Shown here: positions 43,889-55,881 of the stretch, in pieces
How the letters are laid out: every line of letters begins with the position of its first letter
Position numbering within the stretch: the first letter of the stretch is position 1
Source of the DNA: Diplolepis rosae
Taxonomy: Eukaryota; Arthropoda; Insecta; Hymenoptera; Diplolepididae
Direction: 5' to 3'
Assembly (NCBI GenBank): GCA_030998225.1
Contig: JAPYXD010000680.1
Location: forward strand, 4,092,001-4,156,000
Length of the DNA: 64,000 bases
Made by a program: the position numbers and the translations under genes
Notes under the pieces: model-generated
What the model was told of the DNA's origin: nothing
Seen by the model: only the letters and a program-made list of their open reading frames with translations
The model's database searches: none

Positions 43889-46135
43889 ACTGAGAAAAAA
43901 GATTTGATTGAATCAAAGAAAATAATTTGTTTGAACGACTTTCTTTGATTTAAAGAAATGATTTGTTTAAATGAAACCAAATTTGTTTGATTCAAACAAA
44001 ATACCTTTGGACCAAATAAATATTTGTTCGAATCAAATAAATTTTTGCCTTAAATCAAACAAACTATATCTTTGACCATATATCAATGCATTAATTTCTT
44101 TGTTTTGAAGAAAAATTAATTTGATTCAAACAAATATTTATTTGGTTCAAAGATACCCTATCAAAAAAATCCATATGGGAATCCAACCTAGATTCCCACA
44201 TGGATTCCCACATGGCGTTTTCGGATGGATTCCCATATAGAAATCCATATGGTTTCCTACGTGGGTATCTCATATGAATTCCTATATGGGAATCCATATG
44301 GTTTCCTACATGGGAATCCATATGGTTTCCTACATGGGTATCTCATATGAATTCCTATATGGGAATCCATCCGAAAACGCTACGTAAGAATCCATGTGGG
44401 AATCTAGGCTGGATTCCTATATAGGAAAACAGTATGGAATCCTACATGGATTCCTATATGATTGCCTATAGGAAACCAGTCTGGAATATTATGGATGCTA
44501 ATATTTAAATTTCAGTTATTTGGAATACTTATCTTAAAAGGATTATTATTATATTTAGTTTGTTAAGCGTAATCAATAAATCATTCATTGGTATATATTA
44601 TCAATTTATTTTTTTTTGTAACCACTAAATGATTTAATTTTCTTAGTTATTAAAAAAGTTAAAGAAAGAACGGTTTGTTGTATAAAAATTTAGTCACAAT
44701 TATAGTAAATAGTAAATATAGTATTTTAATGTATGTAACTGACTTATTAATTATACCAGATATTAATAATTTTATGTATACCTGAACATATTCGTATTGA
44801 TAAATACAACTAGCTGAAAACTAATAATTGATTTATGTCTAAAGCTATCGAATTAATATTATCAGAAAAAGGAGACATACTATCACCTCAAGATCATAAA
44901 TTCTGTCTAAATTTAGAATCTAAAACTGTACAAAGACTCTTGCAGTAACAAGTAAAATTCGTTATTTTAGTGAAACTAGTAGTGCAAAATTGCATAATAT
45001 TGCTTCGAAATTAGGATTCGAGCCTACTAAAATATCATTTTTTACAAAAATGATTAAAGATCAATGTGTCTATTTAACATTTAATAAAGTTAATAAACGA
45101 TCTGACAATTCTTTCGCAATCCTTGAAGATGACTCGTTTATTCAAAAAGAATCGTTTATTGTAGACCGAGGAACAAATCGAGAACTAACTCCATGCAAAA
45201 GAATAATAGTGAATAATTTATCTGTATCAAGAGTAGAAGTAATTAAAATTAGGACAAAATGTGATGTTATTGATACAAAAACTATTAAAAGTACATGTGT
45301 TTTTATAAATCTTCCCGAGATACAATATCTTAATTGTAAGCTTCCTAATTTACTATTTTATTAAAATTATTATTTGCGATATCTGTATAATGCAATACTA
45401 ACAAATAAATTTCTAAATTATAAAAAATACTTGAACGAAATTTTAATATAAAAATTATTAATCATTTATGAAAAAATTACTGATAAATTTTCGTTCAAAA
45501 AATTATCTTATCCACATAGATTGATGATTGGTTTTTTATCATGATACATATATAAATATTAGTTCTAATAGAATTCAGCTCAATAGATTTCATGTACCAA
45601 TACCTTCCCAAACGAACTCATATAGTTTCCTATATGGATTTCTCATATGGAATCCATGTACCCACAGGTTCCTATGAGTTCCCATAGGAATCCATATTTC
45701 CTATATGGATTTCTCACATGGAAATCCATGAAACAATAGGTTCCTATATGGATTCCCATTGGAATCCATGCTTCTTATATGGATTTCTCACATAGGAATC
45801 CATGTACCCACAGGTTCCTATATGGATTCCCATAGGAATCCATACTTTCTATATGAATTTCTCACATGGGAATCCATGTATCCACAGTTTCCTATATGGA
45901 TTCCCATAGGAATCCATTTTTTCTATGTGGATTCCTATAGGTTCCTATAGGAATCCACACTTTCCCATGTGGATTCCCATGGATTCCCACATAAATCTAC
46001 GTGGATTTTTTTGATAGGGTATTTTGTTTGAACCAAACAAATTTTATTTCATTTAAACATATCATTTCTTTAAATCAAAGAAAGTCGTTCAAATAAATTA
46101 TTGTTTTTTATTCAATCAAATCTTTTTTCTCAGTG
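43889..46135. mobile_element. 2.25-kb long-inverted-repeat element with CACTGAG ends and an unknown ORF
   Basis: The left ACTGAGAAAAAAGATTTGAT and right ATCAAATCTTTTTTCTCAGTG are inverted and stay similar for about 130 bp (CGACTTTCTTTGATTTAAAG is mirrored as CTTTAAATCAAAGAAAGTCG). Both arms then enter blocks of GGAATCCATATGG / CCATATGGATTCC words (44160-44480 and 45600-46020) that also oppose each other. TAT flanks both ends (43886-43888, 46136-46138), a candidate 3-bp duplication. The centre carries a frameshifted ORF. The CACTG ends and 3-bp duplication suggest CACTA/EnSpm affinity, as inference. Confidence 0.65.
44835..45364 (+). pseudogene. unrecognised ORF with one frameshift inside the 2.25-kb element
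   Basis: The first part starts at ATG 44835 (MSKAIELILSEKGDILSP...) and meets TAA at 44946. A frame change near 44930-44940 leads into a long second part (IRYFSETSSAKLHNIASKLG, then KISFFTKMIKDQCVYLTF) ending LLFY-stop at 45364. Together about 170 residues, basic and lysine-rich, with no zinc-finger or DDE signature that I can see. The second part from 44990 is open for 124 codons. It could be the element's own accessory protein or a captured host fragment. Confidence 0.4.
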
Positions 46136-46261
46136 TATAGGATCCAGAGTATATTTTGTTCTCATTCCTCATGAATATCCTACTGAAATCTTGCATTCGT
46201 TTCAATGTTATAAGTCACTAATTATAACAAATGCCAGTTTGAACTTTCAGATTTCTTAAAC

Positions 46262-46587
46262 CTGATGTTTAAATCTTGCGTGTAGAGACCAGGAGAAGGG
46301 CTTGAACCGAGTCAGAGCGGACGGCATTGAACGACCTTCACCAATCGAATCCTTGCTCGGTTGGAGCTCGACACATGGGAAAGGTTTTTGGTTCTTTTTA
46401 ATCGTCGGTGTGTCGTTCAACGCCGGTAACTGGATATTCAGTGATGGCAATCCATTAAATGTAGCAAGGGATGTGCCCGATTTAAATGCTCTATCTACAT
46501 GTTGATTTTCCGCCGTAAGGACGATATTGTTGTTTTGCTCGAAGTTTCTACAGGTTACTTGTTTCAATTGATGGTCTTGGTTAAATA
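46262..46587 (-). CDS. candidate internal exon, unrecognised protein
   Basis: On the minus strand an acceptor CTTAGCAG precedes an open stretch of 108 codons that ends at CATCAG|GTTTAA. Composition is clearly less AT-rich than the neighbours, and the third-base pattern looks coding. The peptide includes NIVLTAENQHVDRAFKSG, LPSLNIQLPALNDTPTI, and an arginine-rich region near RSMPSALTRFKPFSW. It is rich in proline, serine and asparagine, like a regulatory or disordered protein. No partner exon found within the window. It borders the 2.25-kb element, so capture by a transposon is an alternative. Confidence 0.4.
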
Positions 46588-46904
46588 CTGCTAAGTAGTG
46601 GCGGCGATGGTTGAATACTCCTTACGATAGCTAATTCACGTAAAAACTCGTTCTGCTTCTTTACTTCATTGCACACTGAATCCTTTATGTTCCAACAATA
46701 TAATAATGTAACATTCTAACAATTTATGAATAAGCATTATGATAATGTAACTTTGCTTTTATAGTACCCTTTATAGTATCCTTTTTATTGACCAAGTATT
46801 TAACCTCATTTCTTAGAAACATTTCACAGTTGACTGCATTAGCTAGATCTTTTATTTCTGTAAAATGGCCACTCTTCATTTAACGGTGTGTTAAATGTTC
46901 TAAC
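46588..46904. other. no recognised feature
   Basis: AT-rich stretch between the candidate exon and the next repeat. Confidence 0.25.
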
Positions 46905-47170
46905 TCTGGCGAAATTTTTCGAGATGAATTTATTCCGAACAAATTTGAGCCATTCGTAAATCTGCTTCCGAATCATTCCGAACCAATCCGAAAAACGTTT
47001 TGTATCTTGTTTGATGTAAATTGGTCAAAAATCAATTCGTTTCGGATTAATCCGAATTAATTCGAATTAATCCGGGTCGTAGTGATTCATATTGAAGTTG
47101 CGGATTAAACCAGAATTATACGGATTAAGTTAGATTGATTTTCAGCCGATTTACATCGAACGAGATTATA
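46905..47170. repeat. TCCGAAT-word MITE copy
   Basis: CTCTGGCGAAATTTTTCGAG at the left, like the terminus at 38919, then ATTCCGAACCAATCCGAAAA and TTCGGATTAATCCGAATTAA. The right end is degraded. Confidence 0.5.
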
Positions 47171-48752
47171 TTAATTATTTGTCAAAAATTAAAAAATATT
47201 TCTAATAATGTAAATAAAATTTATTAGAGATACATGAATAATATCTCTAAAAATCCAAGAAATTTTTTTAATATTCCTGAGATATAACAACCTATATTAT
47301 TTATTTACTCCAACAATAATTGCCAGACTTGCAAATCTGACTTGCGTCTGTAAAGGACATGATTTGTACGTGGAGAAACTTACTTTTAGAATTTTTGCTG
47401 AACCGTTTAAATTCAGGCAAAAATATATCATATTGGGAATTCTCACCAAAACTAATATTAACATTTCATATAATTTTTTGAATTTTTAATATTTTTACCG
47501 TCAAAACAATGATACTTTTAAGAATAATTATAAAATAAAACATAGATTGCTATAAAAAGTTTTTTCGTCTACCTGATCGAAAAACCCACACAGAGTTACA
47601 ACATCTTTCTAATTCAAAACAGTTACTAGTGTTAAGAAGTATATAATTAAACCGTTTTTACTTTTTTTTAGTATAAAAAAATGTTGAATTATAGAGTAAA
47701 GGCATCAATTTTTGAGGAGGAGCCACTATTCGAATAAACAGTTGATTTCGCTTAACCTTAACCTTTGATATGCTTTTTGTTCAATGAAGGTCATTTAATA
47801 AGTCTTCATTGTGTCTTTGAAACATAAAAACTAAATATACATGCAAAAATTGTCGATATATGAAGAAATTCGTATTCGAAATTGACAATAAGTTTCTCCT
47901 TTATGAATTTCTTCGAATCTTCCAGAATATAATTGAAGAAGATAAATCTTTCCTCAATCTGGATTAGAACCAGGATTATCAACTTTATATGAATAGTTAG
48001 TTACTGATTGTGCCACCAAGACGTAGTCCAGGTTCGAATCTAGGGTGAGGCAGATTTTTTCTTGCTTTAGAATTATTGTCTGACAGAGCCGAAAAATCTC
48101 GAAATTTCCAAAATTTCCAAAATCTCAGTTTCCAAAGGAAATATTAAGTTTCATTAAATTAAGATTAAATTAAATTAATTCATATTAAGATTCATTAAAT
48201 ATCAAGATTTATCGGGATGAAAAAGTTAAAAAATATCTTTAAGGCCATGGATCATTAGATCATGCGATGATAAGATCCAACGTTACCAATAAGGCAAGAG
48301 GCTGTTCACTCTTGAATTTATCAATTTTAACGTTTGAAATCTTTTACATGTGATGCAAGATAGTATAAAATAAAATAAAACAACCTAAGAGAATAACATA
48401 GAAGCGCGTTTAAGCTAAAGTGCTTTACAGCGATTCGAGAGATTTCAAATAAGTAGGAACTCGAGAAAGTAACGAAGAATAAGCGAGAATAAGCAGCAAT
48501 AAGGAGCGAGTCCTTGTGAATCCCTAACGCCGCATAAAATAAGGCCCGAAATCTTACGCATCTCACGCGACTGCGCGAGCCGTTGCTGCGCGGACGTAAA
48601 CGATATACTAGTATTAGAAGTCAGCTGAGTCAACGTCTCTATTTCGCCAACGAAAAACCAAAACGGTCGGGGTCAACTATTTGACGTGGGGGATTTTTGT
48701 GAATTAAAAAAAAAAAGTATTGCATCGAATGTTTTAAAATTTTGCAGATATA
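47171..48752. other. unplaced; GC-richer islet at 48300-48680
   Basis: 48410-48670 has a more balanced composition (AAGCGAGAATAAGCAGCAAT, CGACTGCGCGAGCCGTTGCT) than its flanks and matches none of the repeats here. It may be an old unique sequence or an exon/regulatory stretch; no splice-supported frame was found. Confidence 0.3.
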
Positions 48753-49682
48753 CAGGGTGGGCCATATAAAATTTTAAATTTACAAAGTCAATAAAAAAAA
48801 ACGGCTTGATATTTTTCAAAGGTCTAACATTTATTTGAAAGGTTGTTTTATGAAATTTATTTGTGGAAAACAATTTCGGAGAAATGACCACCACGGCTGA
48901 GTTTACAGTAGCTTATCCGATCCACCCAATTTTGGAGTACTTTCTCGATGGTTTCAGGCCTTATGGTAGCAACAGCAGCTTGAATCTCGTACTTTAGATC
49001 TTGAAATGTTTCTGGATGGTTGGCGTAACATTTATCTTTAACAGCTCCCCACAGAAAATAATCCAACGGAGTTAAATCGCAGCTTCTGGGATGCCAATTC
49101 ACATCACCTCTTTTGCTGGTTATGCTATTTTCGAAGATAGGGCGTAAAAGATTGAGTGTAGCGTTTGCTGTATAGCACGTAGCGCCGTCCTGCTGGAACC
49201 AAATGTTGTCCAAGTCTTCCTCTTCAATTTGCTTGAAGAAAAATTTGGATAACATTGCGCGATATCGCTCACCATTGATGGTTACGGCGGTTCCTTCTTC
49301 ATTTTCGAAGAAAAATGGGACGATGATTCCACCAGACCAAAATCCGCACCATACAGTGACTCGTGCTGGGTGCATTGGCTTCTCGACGATTACGTGCGAG
49401 TTTTCTGTGCCCCAAATGCAACAGTTCTGCTTGTTAACGTAACCACCGAGGTGGAAATGAGCCTCGTCCGAAAAGATGATTTTTCGGTAAAATTGACCAT
49501 CCTCGGTCAAACGATCTTCCGCCCAATCTGCGAACTGTAGACGGCTCGGATGGTCGAATAGCGACCCATTTCGTAAATTTTAGACATTTTACTGAATATC
49601 TGTCACTTTCCGAATGGTATTTGACGTTTCCAATGTCGAAATACAGATAGTTCAAATTTAAAACGCTAGATGGCCCACCCTG
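48753..49682 (-). mobile_element. internally deleted mariner, DD41D type (second)
   Basis: Terminal repeats CAGGGTGGGCCATATAAAAT and GATGGCCCACCCTG, with TA at 48751-48752 and 49683-49684. 930 bp, compared with 1.2-1.3 kb for complete relatives. Confidence 0.85.
48857..49580 (-). pseudogene. DD41D mariner transposase lacking the DNA-binding domain
   Basis: The catalytic domain is open for 217 codons to 49510: FSDEAHFHLGGYVNKQNC (first aspartate), IWFQQDGATC (second) and CDLTPLDYFLWG (third, 41 residues later). Upstream an ATG near 49578 (MSKIYEMGRYSTI) runs into a stop, and the helix-turn-helix half is gone by deletion and frameshift. The triad is intact, but the protein could not bind its ends. 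Confidence 0.8.
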
Positions 49683-49684
49683 TA

Positions 49685-50519
49685 TTTGTGCATAAATAAT
49701 GAATACAAAGTAATGTTTTCAAATGAAAATATTCGATTTTCAGTAAGTTATCCACCATCTGAGTCTTTAAAAAAATAAGTTCTCCCACTGCTGCAGTGAT
49801 TGTAGCCTTCACAGTGCCTGAAATCAAAAAAACCAAAAATATTATTAAACTAGAATATATTTCCTATACAATGACCCTCGATTGTAAAAAACAATTAAAA
49901 TGCAATAAAATGGCAGATTTTTGAAAAAAATAAATAAAAATTTGCTCAAAAATCTGATGGTTTTTGGCCTGACAAAATTATATTTTTTATCCAATCATAA
50001 AACTGGAAGGTCTTTGTATAAAAAAACAAATACACAATATGCTAAAAAAAGACTATGATGATTTGTTATCAAGTTACAGCTGCAGCAAAATTGAAAAATG
50101 TAGTTTTGATAAAAACGCGTTTAAAGATTAGAGTACTCATTTCATTGTTATAAATTTTTAAATATCATACCTAGAGCTAATCTCCTATTCCAGGTCTATG
50201 CAATTCACCTTCCTCTTCTTCAAAAAGCGTCTGCTGGGCTGTTGAAAAATCCAAAAAAAAGAATCGAAATTTTCAAAATTTCAAACTAGTTGTGCCCCTT
50301 AAATTTTCTAGAACTCGGTTCCGTAATGCCTGTATCCCCAACTCTTAAACAGTTCTATGAACTTTAGTAAACTATTTTTTTCCGTGTATTAATTGGAATT
50401 TAAGCATGCTTAATTTTAACGAATTTTCATTTAAATAAATGGCCTTATTACAATTTTATACTTTCACTTCCAAAGTTTGTCATTACATTATTTATTTGAT
50501 TTTTCAGAAATGATATTTC
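49685..50519. other. no recognised feature
   Basis: AT-rich DNA. Confidence 0.25.
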
Positions 50520-50659
50520 CATAGCGCCTCCTTTGAAAATCTGATTTGCGGCACCTGTAGAGCGGGTTAAAACTACGATTTTCAACCCTAGGCTTGAAAG
50601 TCACTGTTTCAACCCGCTCTACAGGTACCGAAAATCGGATTTTCAAAGGAGACGCTATG
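50520..50659. repeat. 140-bp perfect-arm hairpin MITE
   Basis: CATAGCGCCTCCTTTGAAAA...CACCTGTAGAGCGGGTT is mirrored as AACCCGCTCTACAGGT...TTTTCAAAGGAGACGCTATG, arms of about 49 bp around a short unpaired centre. No target duplication is obvious. It would extrude a strong cruciform. Confidence 0.75.
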
Positions 50660-51390
50660 AAAAATAGTATACATTACTCGAAACAAAACTAATAACACAC
50701 TAATAACAAACGGCTTCATTGTTGACAAGTTCCATTCTACAAACCTCTTCTTTCAAAATTTCAGCCAAATCCATTCATTAGTTTACAAGTTACAATGTCT
50801 GAAAGCAACCAACCTCCGAATTTTTTGCAAAGATGGAAGTAAGTAAATTTCGTGTGTTGATTAAACATTATTTTTTATGTACCTCCGGCGCGTAAACTCG
50901 TTTTTACGCTACAGTTTAGAGTAGCGCAATGTTGTATATTGCGCTACAGAGGAATGTAATGTAAAAATTGAATTGCGCATGCACCTATAACCATACAGCG
51001 GAGCGTAATCTTCTTATTCTTCTTCTTCTTCTTCGTACAGCGTTAGCACCCTACTGACAAAGCCTTGTACATTTGAACTGCGTATGCTCTATTACAGCAC
51101 GCTACTACTACACAAGATCGATAAAATCAAAATGGCCGGTACTAGTCGCGAAATATCAAGTGCAATGGACGATAATTTTGATGAATACTAGATTAGATTC
51201 GAGTGTACGCATAAAAACTCGTATACGGACCGAAGTCACATAAAATAGAATATGTGCCAATGCACACAATTCGGGTAATTACGAGACTCGTTTAAAAAAC
51301 TCGCAGGACTGATCGCGCCTCGGCATCGATCTCCTGCAAGCATTGTCGCTCGTCGCGTAATAACCCTCATTATGCGCCTAGGCACATAAT
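50660..51390. other. no recognised gene; TTC microsatellite at 51005-51032
   Basis: 50880-50960 and 50970-51120 include CGTAAACTCGTTTTTACG and other short palindromes and a TTCTTC run. No coding frame supported. Confidence 0.3.
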
Positions 51391-52260
51391 ATACTATTGC
51401 ATGAAATAACCTTACCAGAAACCAAGGCCGAGCTCGATAAATATTATTCGGACTCTGCTCCGACGTATAGAATGGTTCAGAAGTGGTTTACCGAATTTCG
51501 TTGTGGTCGTACGGGCACAGAAACCGTACCAAGTCCAGGTCGTCCAAATGAGATCACTACACCAGAAATAATCAATAAAATCCATGATATTGTTTTGAAT
51601 GACTCGAAAGTGATAGTGCGTGAGATAGCTGAGATCGTATCCATCTCAAGTGAGCGTGTGGTCAATATTTTGCATACACATTTGTGCATGAGAAAGTTCT
51701 GTGCAAGATGGGTGTCGCGATTGCCCACAATCGACCAAAAACGCATTCGTGTGACCACTACGGCGCAAAATTCGGCCTATTTTAATCGCAATCCGAAAGA
51801 GTTTCTGCGTCGATTTGTGACGATGGATGAAACATGGATCCACCACTATACTCCGAAATCACGTGAAGAGTCAAAACTGTGGGTTAAACCTGGTGAAAGT
51901 GAACCAAAGCGTCCGAAACGCAACAATCGGCTGGGAAAGTTATGGTTAGTGTTTTTTGGGATGCACATGGAGTAATCTTCATCGACTACCTTGAGAAAGG
52001 AAGGAAGATTACTGGAACATATTACGCTGCATTATTGGACCAATACTTGACCAAATTTTAAGAAGAAAAAGATTCTTTTTCATAATGAAAATGCACCATC
52101 CAACACATTGAATATTGCACAGGTAAAAAAAGCATGAATTGGGTTTTGAATCGCTTCCGCATCCACCGTATTCTCCAGACCTGGCCCCCAGTGACTATTA
52201 TCTGTTCCCAGACCCCAAGAGATGTCTGTGTGGTAGGCATTTTGAGTCGAAATTTGTTTG
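51391..52260 (+). pseudogene. irritans-like mariner transposase, decayed
   Basis: Open from about 51400 to 51975 with KAELDKYYSDSAPTYRMVQK, GRPNEITTPEIINKIHD and the first catalytic aspartate in FVTMDETWIHHYTP. The next part, DAHGVIFIDYLEKG, lies in another frame, and the region that should read HDNAP reads HNENAPSN (second aspartate changed to glutamate) with stops after it. HPPYSPDLAPSDYYLF is found at about 52156, again frame-shifted. Truncated at both ends; no terminal repeats seen. Confidence 0.75.
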
Positions 52261-52427
52261 TAACATTTTTTCTTTCTTTGAAAGATCATTTTTGCGTATC
52301 GGGTATTGTTTTATCACACGCGAAAATTCACAAGAGCGATAACGATGGCATAATATTTTGTTTACGATCGCTATACATGGTATTGTCATATCAACGAAAT
52401 TGTATAGCTGTCTCACCTATACTCGTA

Positions 52428-53346
52428 CCAGGTGTACAAGTATGAAACCGGTAATGACATCTATGTGTCGCTAGGTAAAACTATACGCTCTGTCAAACCA
52501 AATCATTGACGCCATTTCTTCGCATTGAGTTCTGTCAACAATATTCAGTTCATAAACAATCAAGTTTCATACAACTAATTTTATTTCGCTAGTAAAAATG
52601 TCGATTTTTGTGCCTTCAAACTACAATTTGCGGACATCATTGATTTTCTGTTACCAATTGAAGAAATCTGCTCTGGAAGCCCATCGAATGCTTGTGGAAG
52701 CTTACGGCCAGCATGCTCTAGGCAAAACACAGTGCAACGAGTCGTTCAATAAGTTTAAAAGTGGCGATTTCGATGTGAGAAACGAAGAACGTGGAAAACC
52801 ACCGAAAAAGTTTGAAGATGCCGAATTGAAAGCATTATTGGATGAAGATGATGGTCAAACGCAACAACAACTTGCAGAACAATTAAATGTGACCCAACAA
52901 TGCATTTCTCAACGTTTAAAAGCCATGGGATTGATTTTGAAGGTGGGAAGATGGGTGCCGCAGGAATTGACTGAAAGACAATGCACCAGCACATCGAACA
53001 AAAAAGACTCGGGAATTGGCAAATTCGTACAGCTGGGAAGCCCTCCCCCATGCGGCTTATTCACCAGACTTGGCTCCATCTGACTACCACTTATTTTCAT
53101 CAATGGGGCACGCACTTGCTGAACAGCGCTTCGATTCGTACGAAAATGTGAAAAAATGACTCGATGACTGGTTTGACTCAAAAAACGAACAATTTTTTTG
53201 GCGAGGCATACACAAATTGCCAGAGAGATGGGAAAAATGTGTGGCTAGCAATGGCCATTACTTTGAAGATTGAATGTATAACCATTTTTATTAAATAAAC
53301 GTGTATTTTCTCAAAAAAATTACCAGTTTCATACTTGTACACCTGG
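52428..53346 (+). mobile_element. internally deleted mellifera-like mariner
   Basis: Perfect or nearly perfect terminal repeats CCAGGTGTACAAGTATGAAAC (left) and its mirror ending TACACCTGG, with TA at 52426-52427 and 53347-53348. 919 bp; about 400 bp lost. Confidence 0.85.
52598..53273 (+). pseudogene. mellifera-like mariner transposase with deletion, frameshift and stop
   Basis: The N-terminal domain is open from ATG 52598 (SNYNLRTSLIFCYQLKKSA; KTQCNESFNKFKSGDFDVRN; QQLAEQLNVTQQCISQRL; VGRWVPQEL). After about codon 130 the catalytic centre is deleted (first and second aspartates missing). The tail LPHAAYSPDLAPSDYHLF resumes in another frame at 53046, with one TGA (near 53157), and ends at TGA 53271-53273. 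Confidence 0.85.
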
Positions 53347-53348
53347 TA

Positions 53349-55512
53349 TAGTTCTGAGGACCATACCGTAGCATTGGTCTGATAGCAATATTTTCTGGTT
53401 CTGAGGACCAAAATATAGTTCTCTTAGCTATACTGTTTTTTTCAGTGCAAAGGGCATTTTTGAAGGTTTGACAAATTGTATTATTTGGAAGGCATAGAAA
53501 AGTGGAAAGATCGTTGGACTCGTTATATTGAGCTAAAAGGAGAGTACATTGAGAAATAAAACCGATTTTTGCCAAAAAAATTAATTTTTGTTCATTTTAT
53601 CACGTCAGTATCAAACACCCTAGTAAACAAATTTTTTCAATAGGGTACCTATCACCTACGAAAACTGAACCACCAAAAAACTTCAGAATCGATAAGAATT
53701 GATTTTGATTTTTCAAAAATTTCTTAATAATGTAAACCAGTCTTCTCTTGAGCGCGCGGCAGGTAGATTTTTGTCAATTTTTCTTCTTAAGAATATTTTT
53801 CTCCATTTTCGATTCTCTAGATGTTACTTTTCAGGTTAAATTGGACATGCTGAATTTTATTTCAGAAAATCTTCATATCAGTGGTAAATAATTTTAGGCA
53901 GATAAAACATAAAATGTGGTTGATATAAAATTTTTTTTCGAAAGGGGATTTGAACACTCGCAGTTGTAAATACAATACAGTACTGGTAGCCACGAATGCG
54001 TTTAATCCCATCAACACAGAAGAGTTTGTGTAAGTGAACAGTGTGATTGGTTACTCTCTATCCGTAGACCCCATTTAATGATAACGGTCATTATGACCGG
54101 CAGAGGGTTAATAAGTTGGAAGCCATGAAGCCATTACGATTGTAAACGTGTTTTACATCGTAGAGAGGTCAACTGTGGCTAGTTGAAAAGGTATAAGTAT
54201 CCTCTTGTACCCGGTTTAAAAAATGTCACGAGACATTTACCGAATGAAATCGAAAAAATAAATCAAACACAATTTTTTGGCGAAAATTCGCATCCTCTGA
54301 AGAGAACTTTAGTTTTTCTCGAAAATTTCGTTTTACAACCTATTCTTTTTTTTAAACAGAGTGAAATGGGATACTTATATCTTTCTAACTAATCACAGCT
54401 GACCTCTCTACCAAACAATTATTCGGAATGGAAAAAAATGTATCTATTATTTTTTTTTCGTATAGAGCGCAGGAACGTGTGGTAGAATTATTCGTACGCA
54501 ACTAACAAACACCCTGTATATATATAATTATTAATTAATTTAGATGATTTTAACAGCGAAGAAAAATCTTTTCTTGATCACGTGACCTACTTATTCGATG
54601 CCCTTAAAATTTTTTCAAAAACTAAATCCTGCCAAGTTATTCTAGGATACTCATCTTTTTGAACACCCTGTATACTTTGAGAAAATGTACCTGGAAAAGA
54701 AAGTCGATTTTTTCAAAATCTCAAAGCAGAAAGGTTTCTCAATCCATCAAAACAAAGCGAGCTGGCTATTTCGAATGTAGCCGACCTTGTCAGTCATCGG
54801 GGTCGAGGAGGCTGTGAGATTCGCATATGTCGGTAGAGATACCCTCTGATCCGGATATCACATCTTCACTAGCAATCGCTCATGGAAACAGGTATACATA
54901 TAGTATACCCACGTGTTGCCATCAAGATCATCAGGGGGTCAGAACAGACAAATTGTTGACCTAACAAAGGGTACGACGATTTATGTTCTACACTAGCCTA
55001 TGGAAAAGTAGTAAAAGGCAAGACTCCCACCCCTTTTCTAACAAGCTCGTGAAATGTGAGATGTAAGGCGAAGATTTAACTACCTATAATGGATTTTCTA
55101 GGTGGTCATCGTAATAATAATAATTCTGTGAGTTTGCACAAGAGTCATAGAGAAGGTAGAGGAACACAGGAAAGATACGTGTTCAAAGAGAATAAAAAAA
55201 AATGCTGAGGGCAAGAAAAGGAAGGGGGTGAAGAATGCAAGTAGTTGTAATCATAATTTAAATATTCATGTGTGCGTGCAGCGGCACAAGCAGTCGACAC
55301 GTGTGCACTTAGTTGCCATAGTTTATGAACCCTATGTCCGGAGATCGTTTATAGTTATTGTATTCGTTATTCATTGGTCAAAACAGGTACACGATAACTT
55401 ATCTGACGTCAATATCTAAAGATAGTACTGACGGTTCATTTCCATCTATTAGATTATTTCAATTTCGTGTAGAAAAAATGTTTGGAAGAGTTAAGCTTGA
55501 ATTTGGCCTTAT
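53349..55512. other. no recognised gene; unplaced
   Basis: 54700-55430 is less AT-rich and matches none of the repeats in this window; short frames only. A poor tRNA-like sequence lies near 53944-54025 (minus). Confidence 0.3.
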
Positions 55513-55881
55513 CCTAATGAAAATTCCGTCGTCGGAAACTACGTTGGAAATTGAGATATATTAACCGACATCCCTTTCCTATGTAGGATCTGACGTAGTT
55601 TTCCACTTTACGATTCATAATATGTTCATAAACTGTATGTACCAGCAAATATTCAAATAATTCGCTGTATCACTAACGAATTCAAAATATATTTTTAAAA
55701 ATTATCACCTTTTATTTTATACGATAACCAATATTGACCAATATTGCACTAAGTACAAAATTATATTGATTTTATTATATTAATCAGTCATACTAATTTG
55801 AAAAAATCTTATCGCTGGATACAATGTCGGAAACGACGCCGGTTTCCCACATAAGATTTGACGTCGGAATTTTCAATAGGG
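55513..55881. repeat. MITE-like element, CCTAATGAAAATTCCGACG termini
   Basis: CCTAATGAAAATTCCGTCGTC at the left and GACGTCGGAATTTTCAATAGGG at the right are inverted, and GGAAACTACG/GACGTAGTTTTCC words lie between. About 369 bp. Target duplication not resolved. Confidence 0.5.

Noticed and set aside
44091..44321. 76-codon minus-strand ORF with MDSHVGNHMDSHIG repeats
   Set aside because: Translation of the GGAATCCATATGG word block in the arm of the 2.25-kb element; repeat artefact.
47950..48050. Pair of tRNA-like B boxes in opposite orientation (GGATTAGAACCAGG and CCAGGTTCGAATC)
   Set aside because: They are arms of a short inverted repeat; neither folds into a convincing cloverleaf.
53944..54025. 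tRNA-like sequence on the minus strand (TGTTCAAATCCCC B-box-like)
   Set aside because: A box is weak and the acceptor stem does not pair; too little to call a tRNA.
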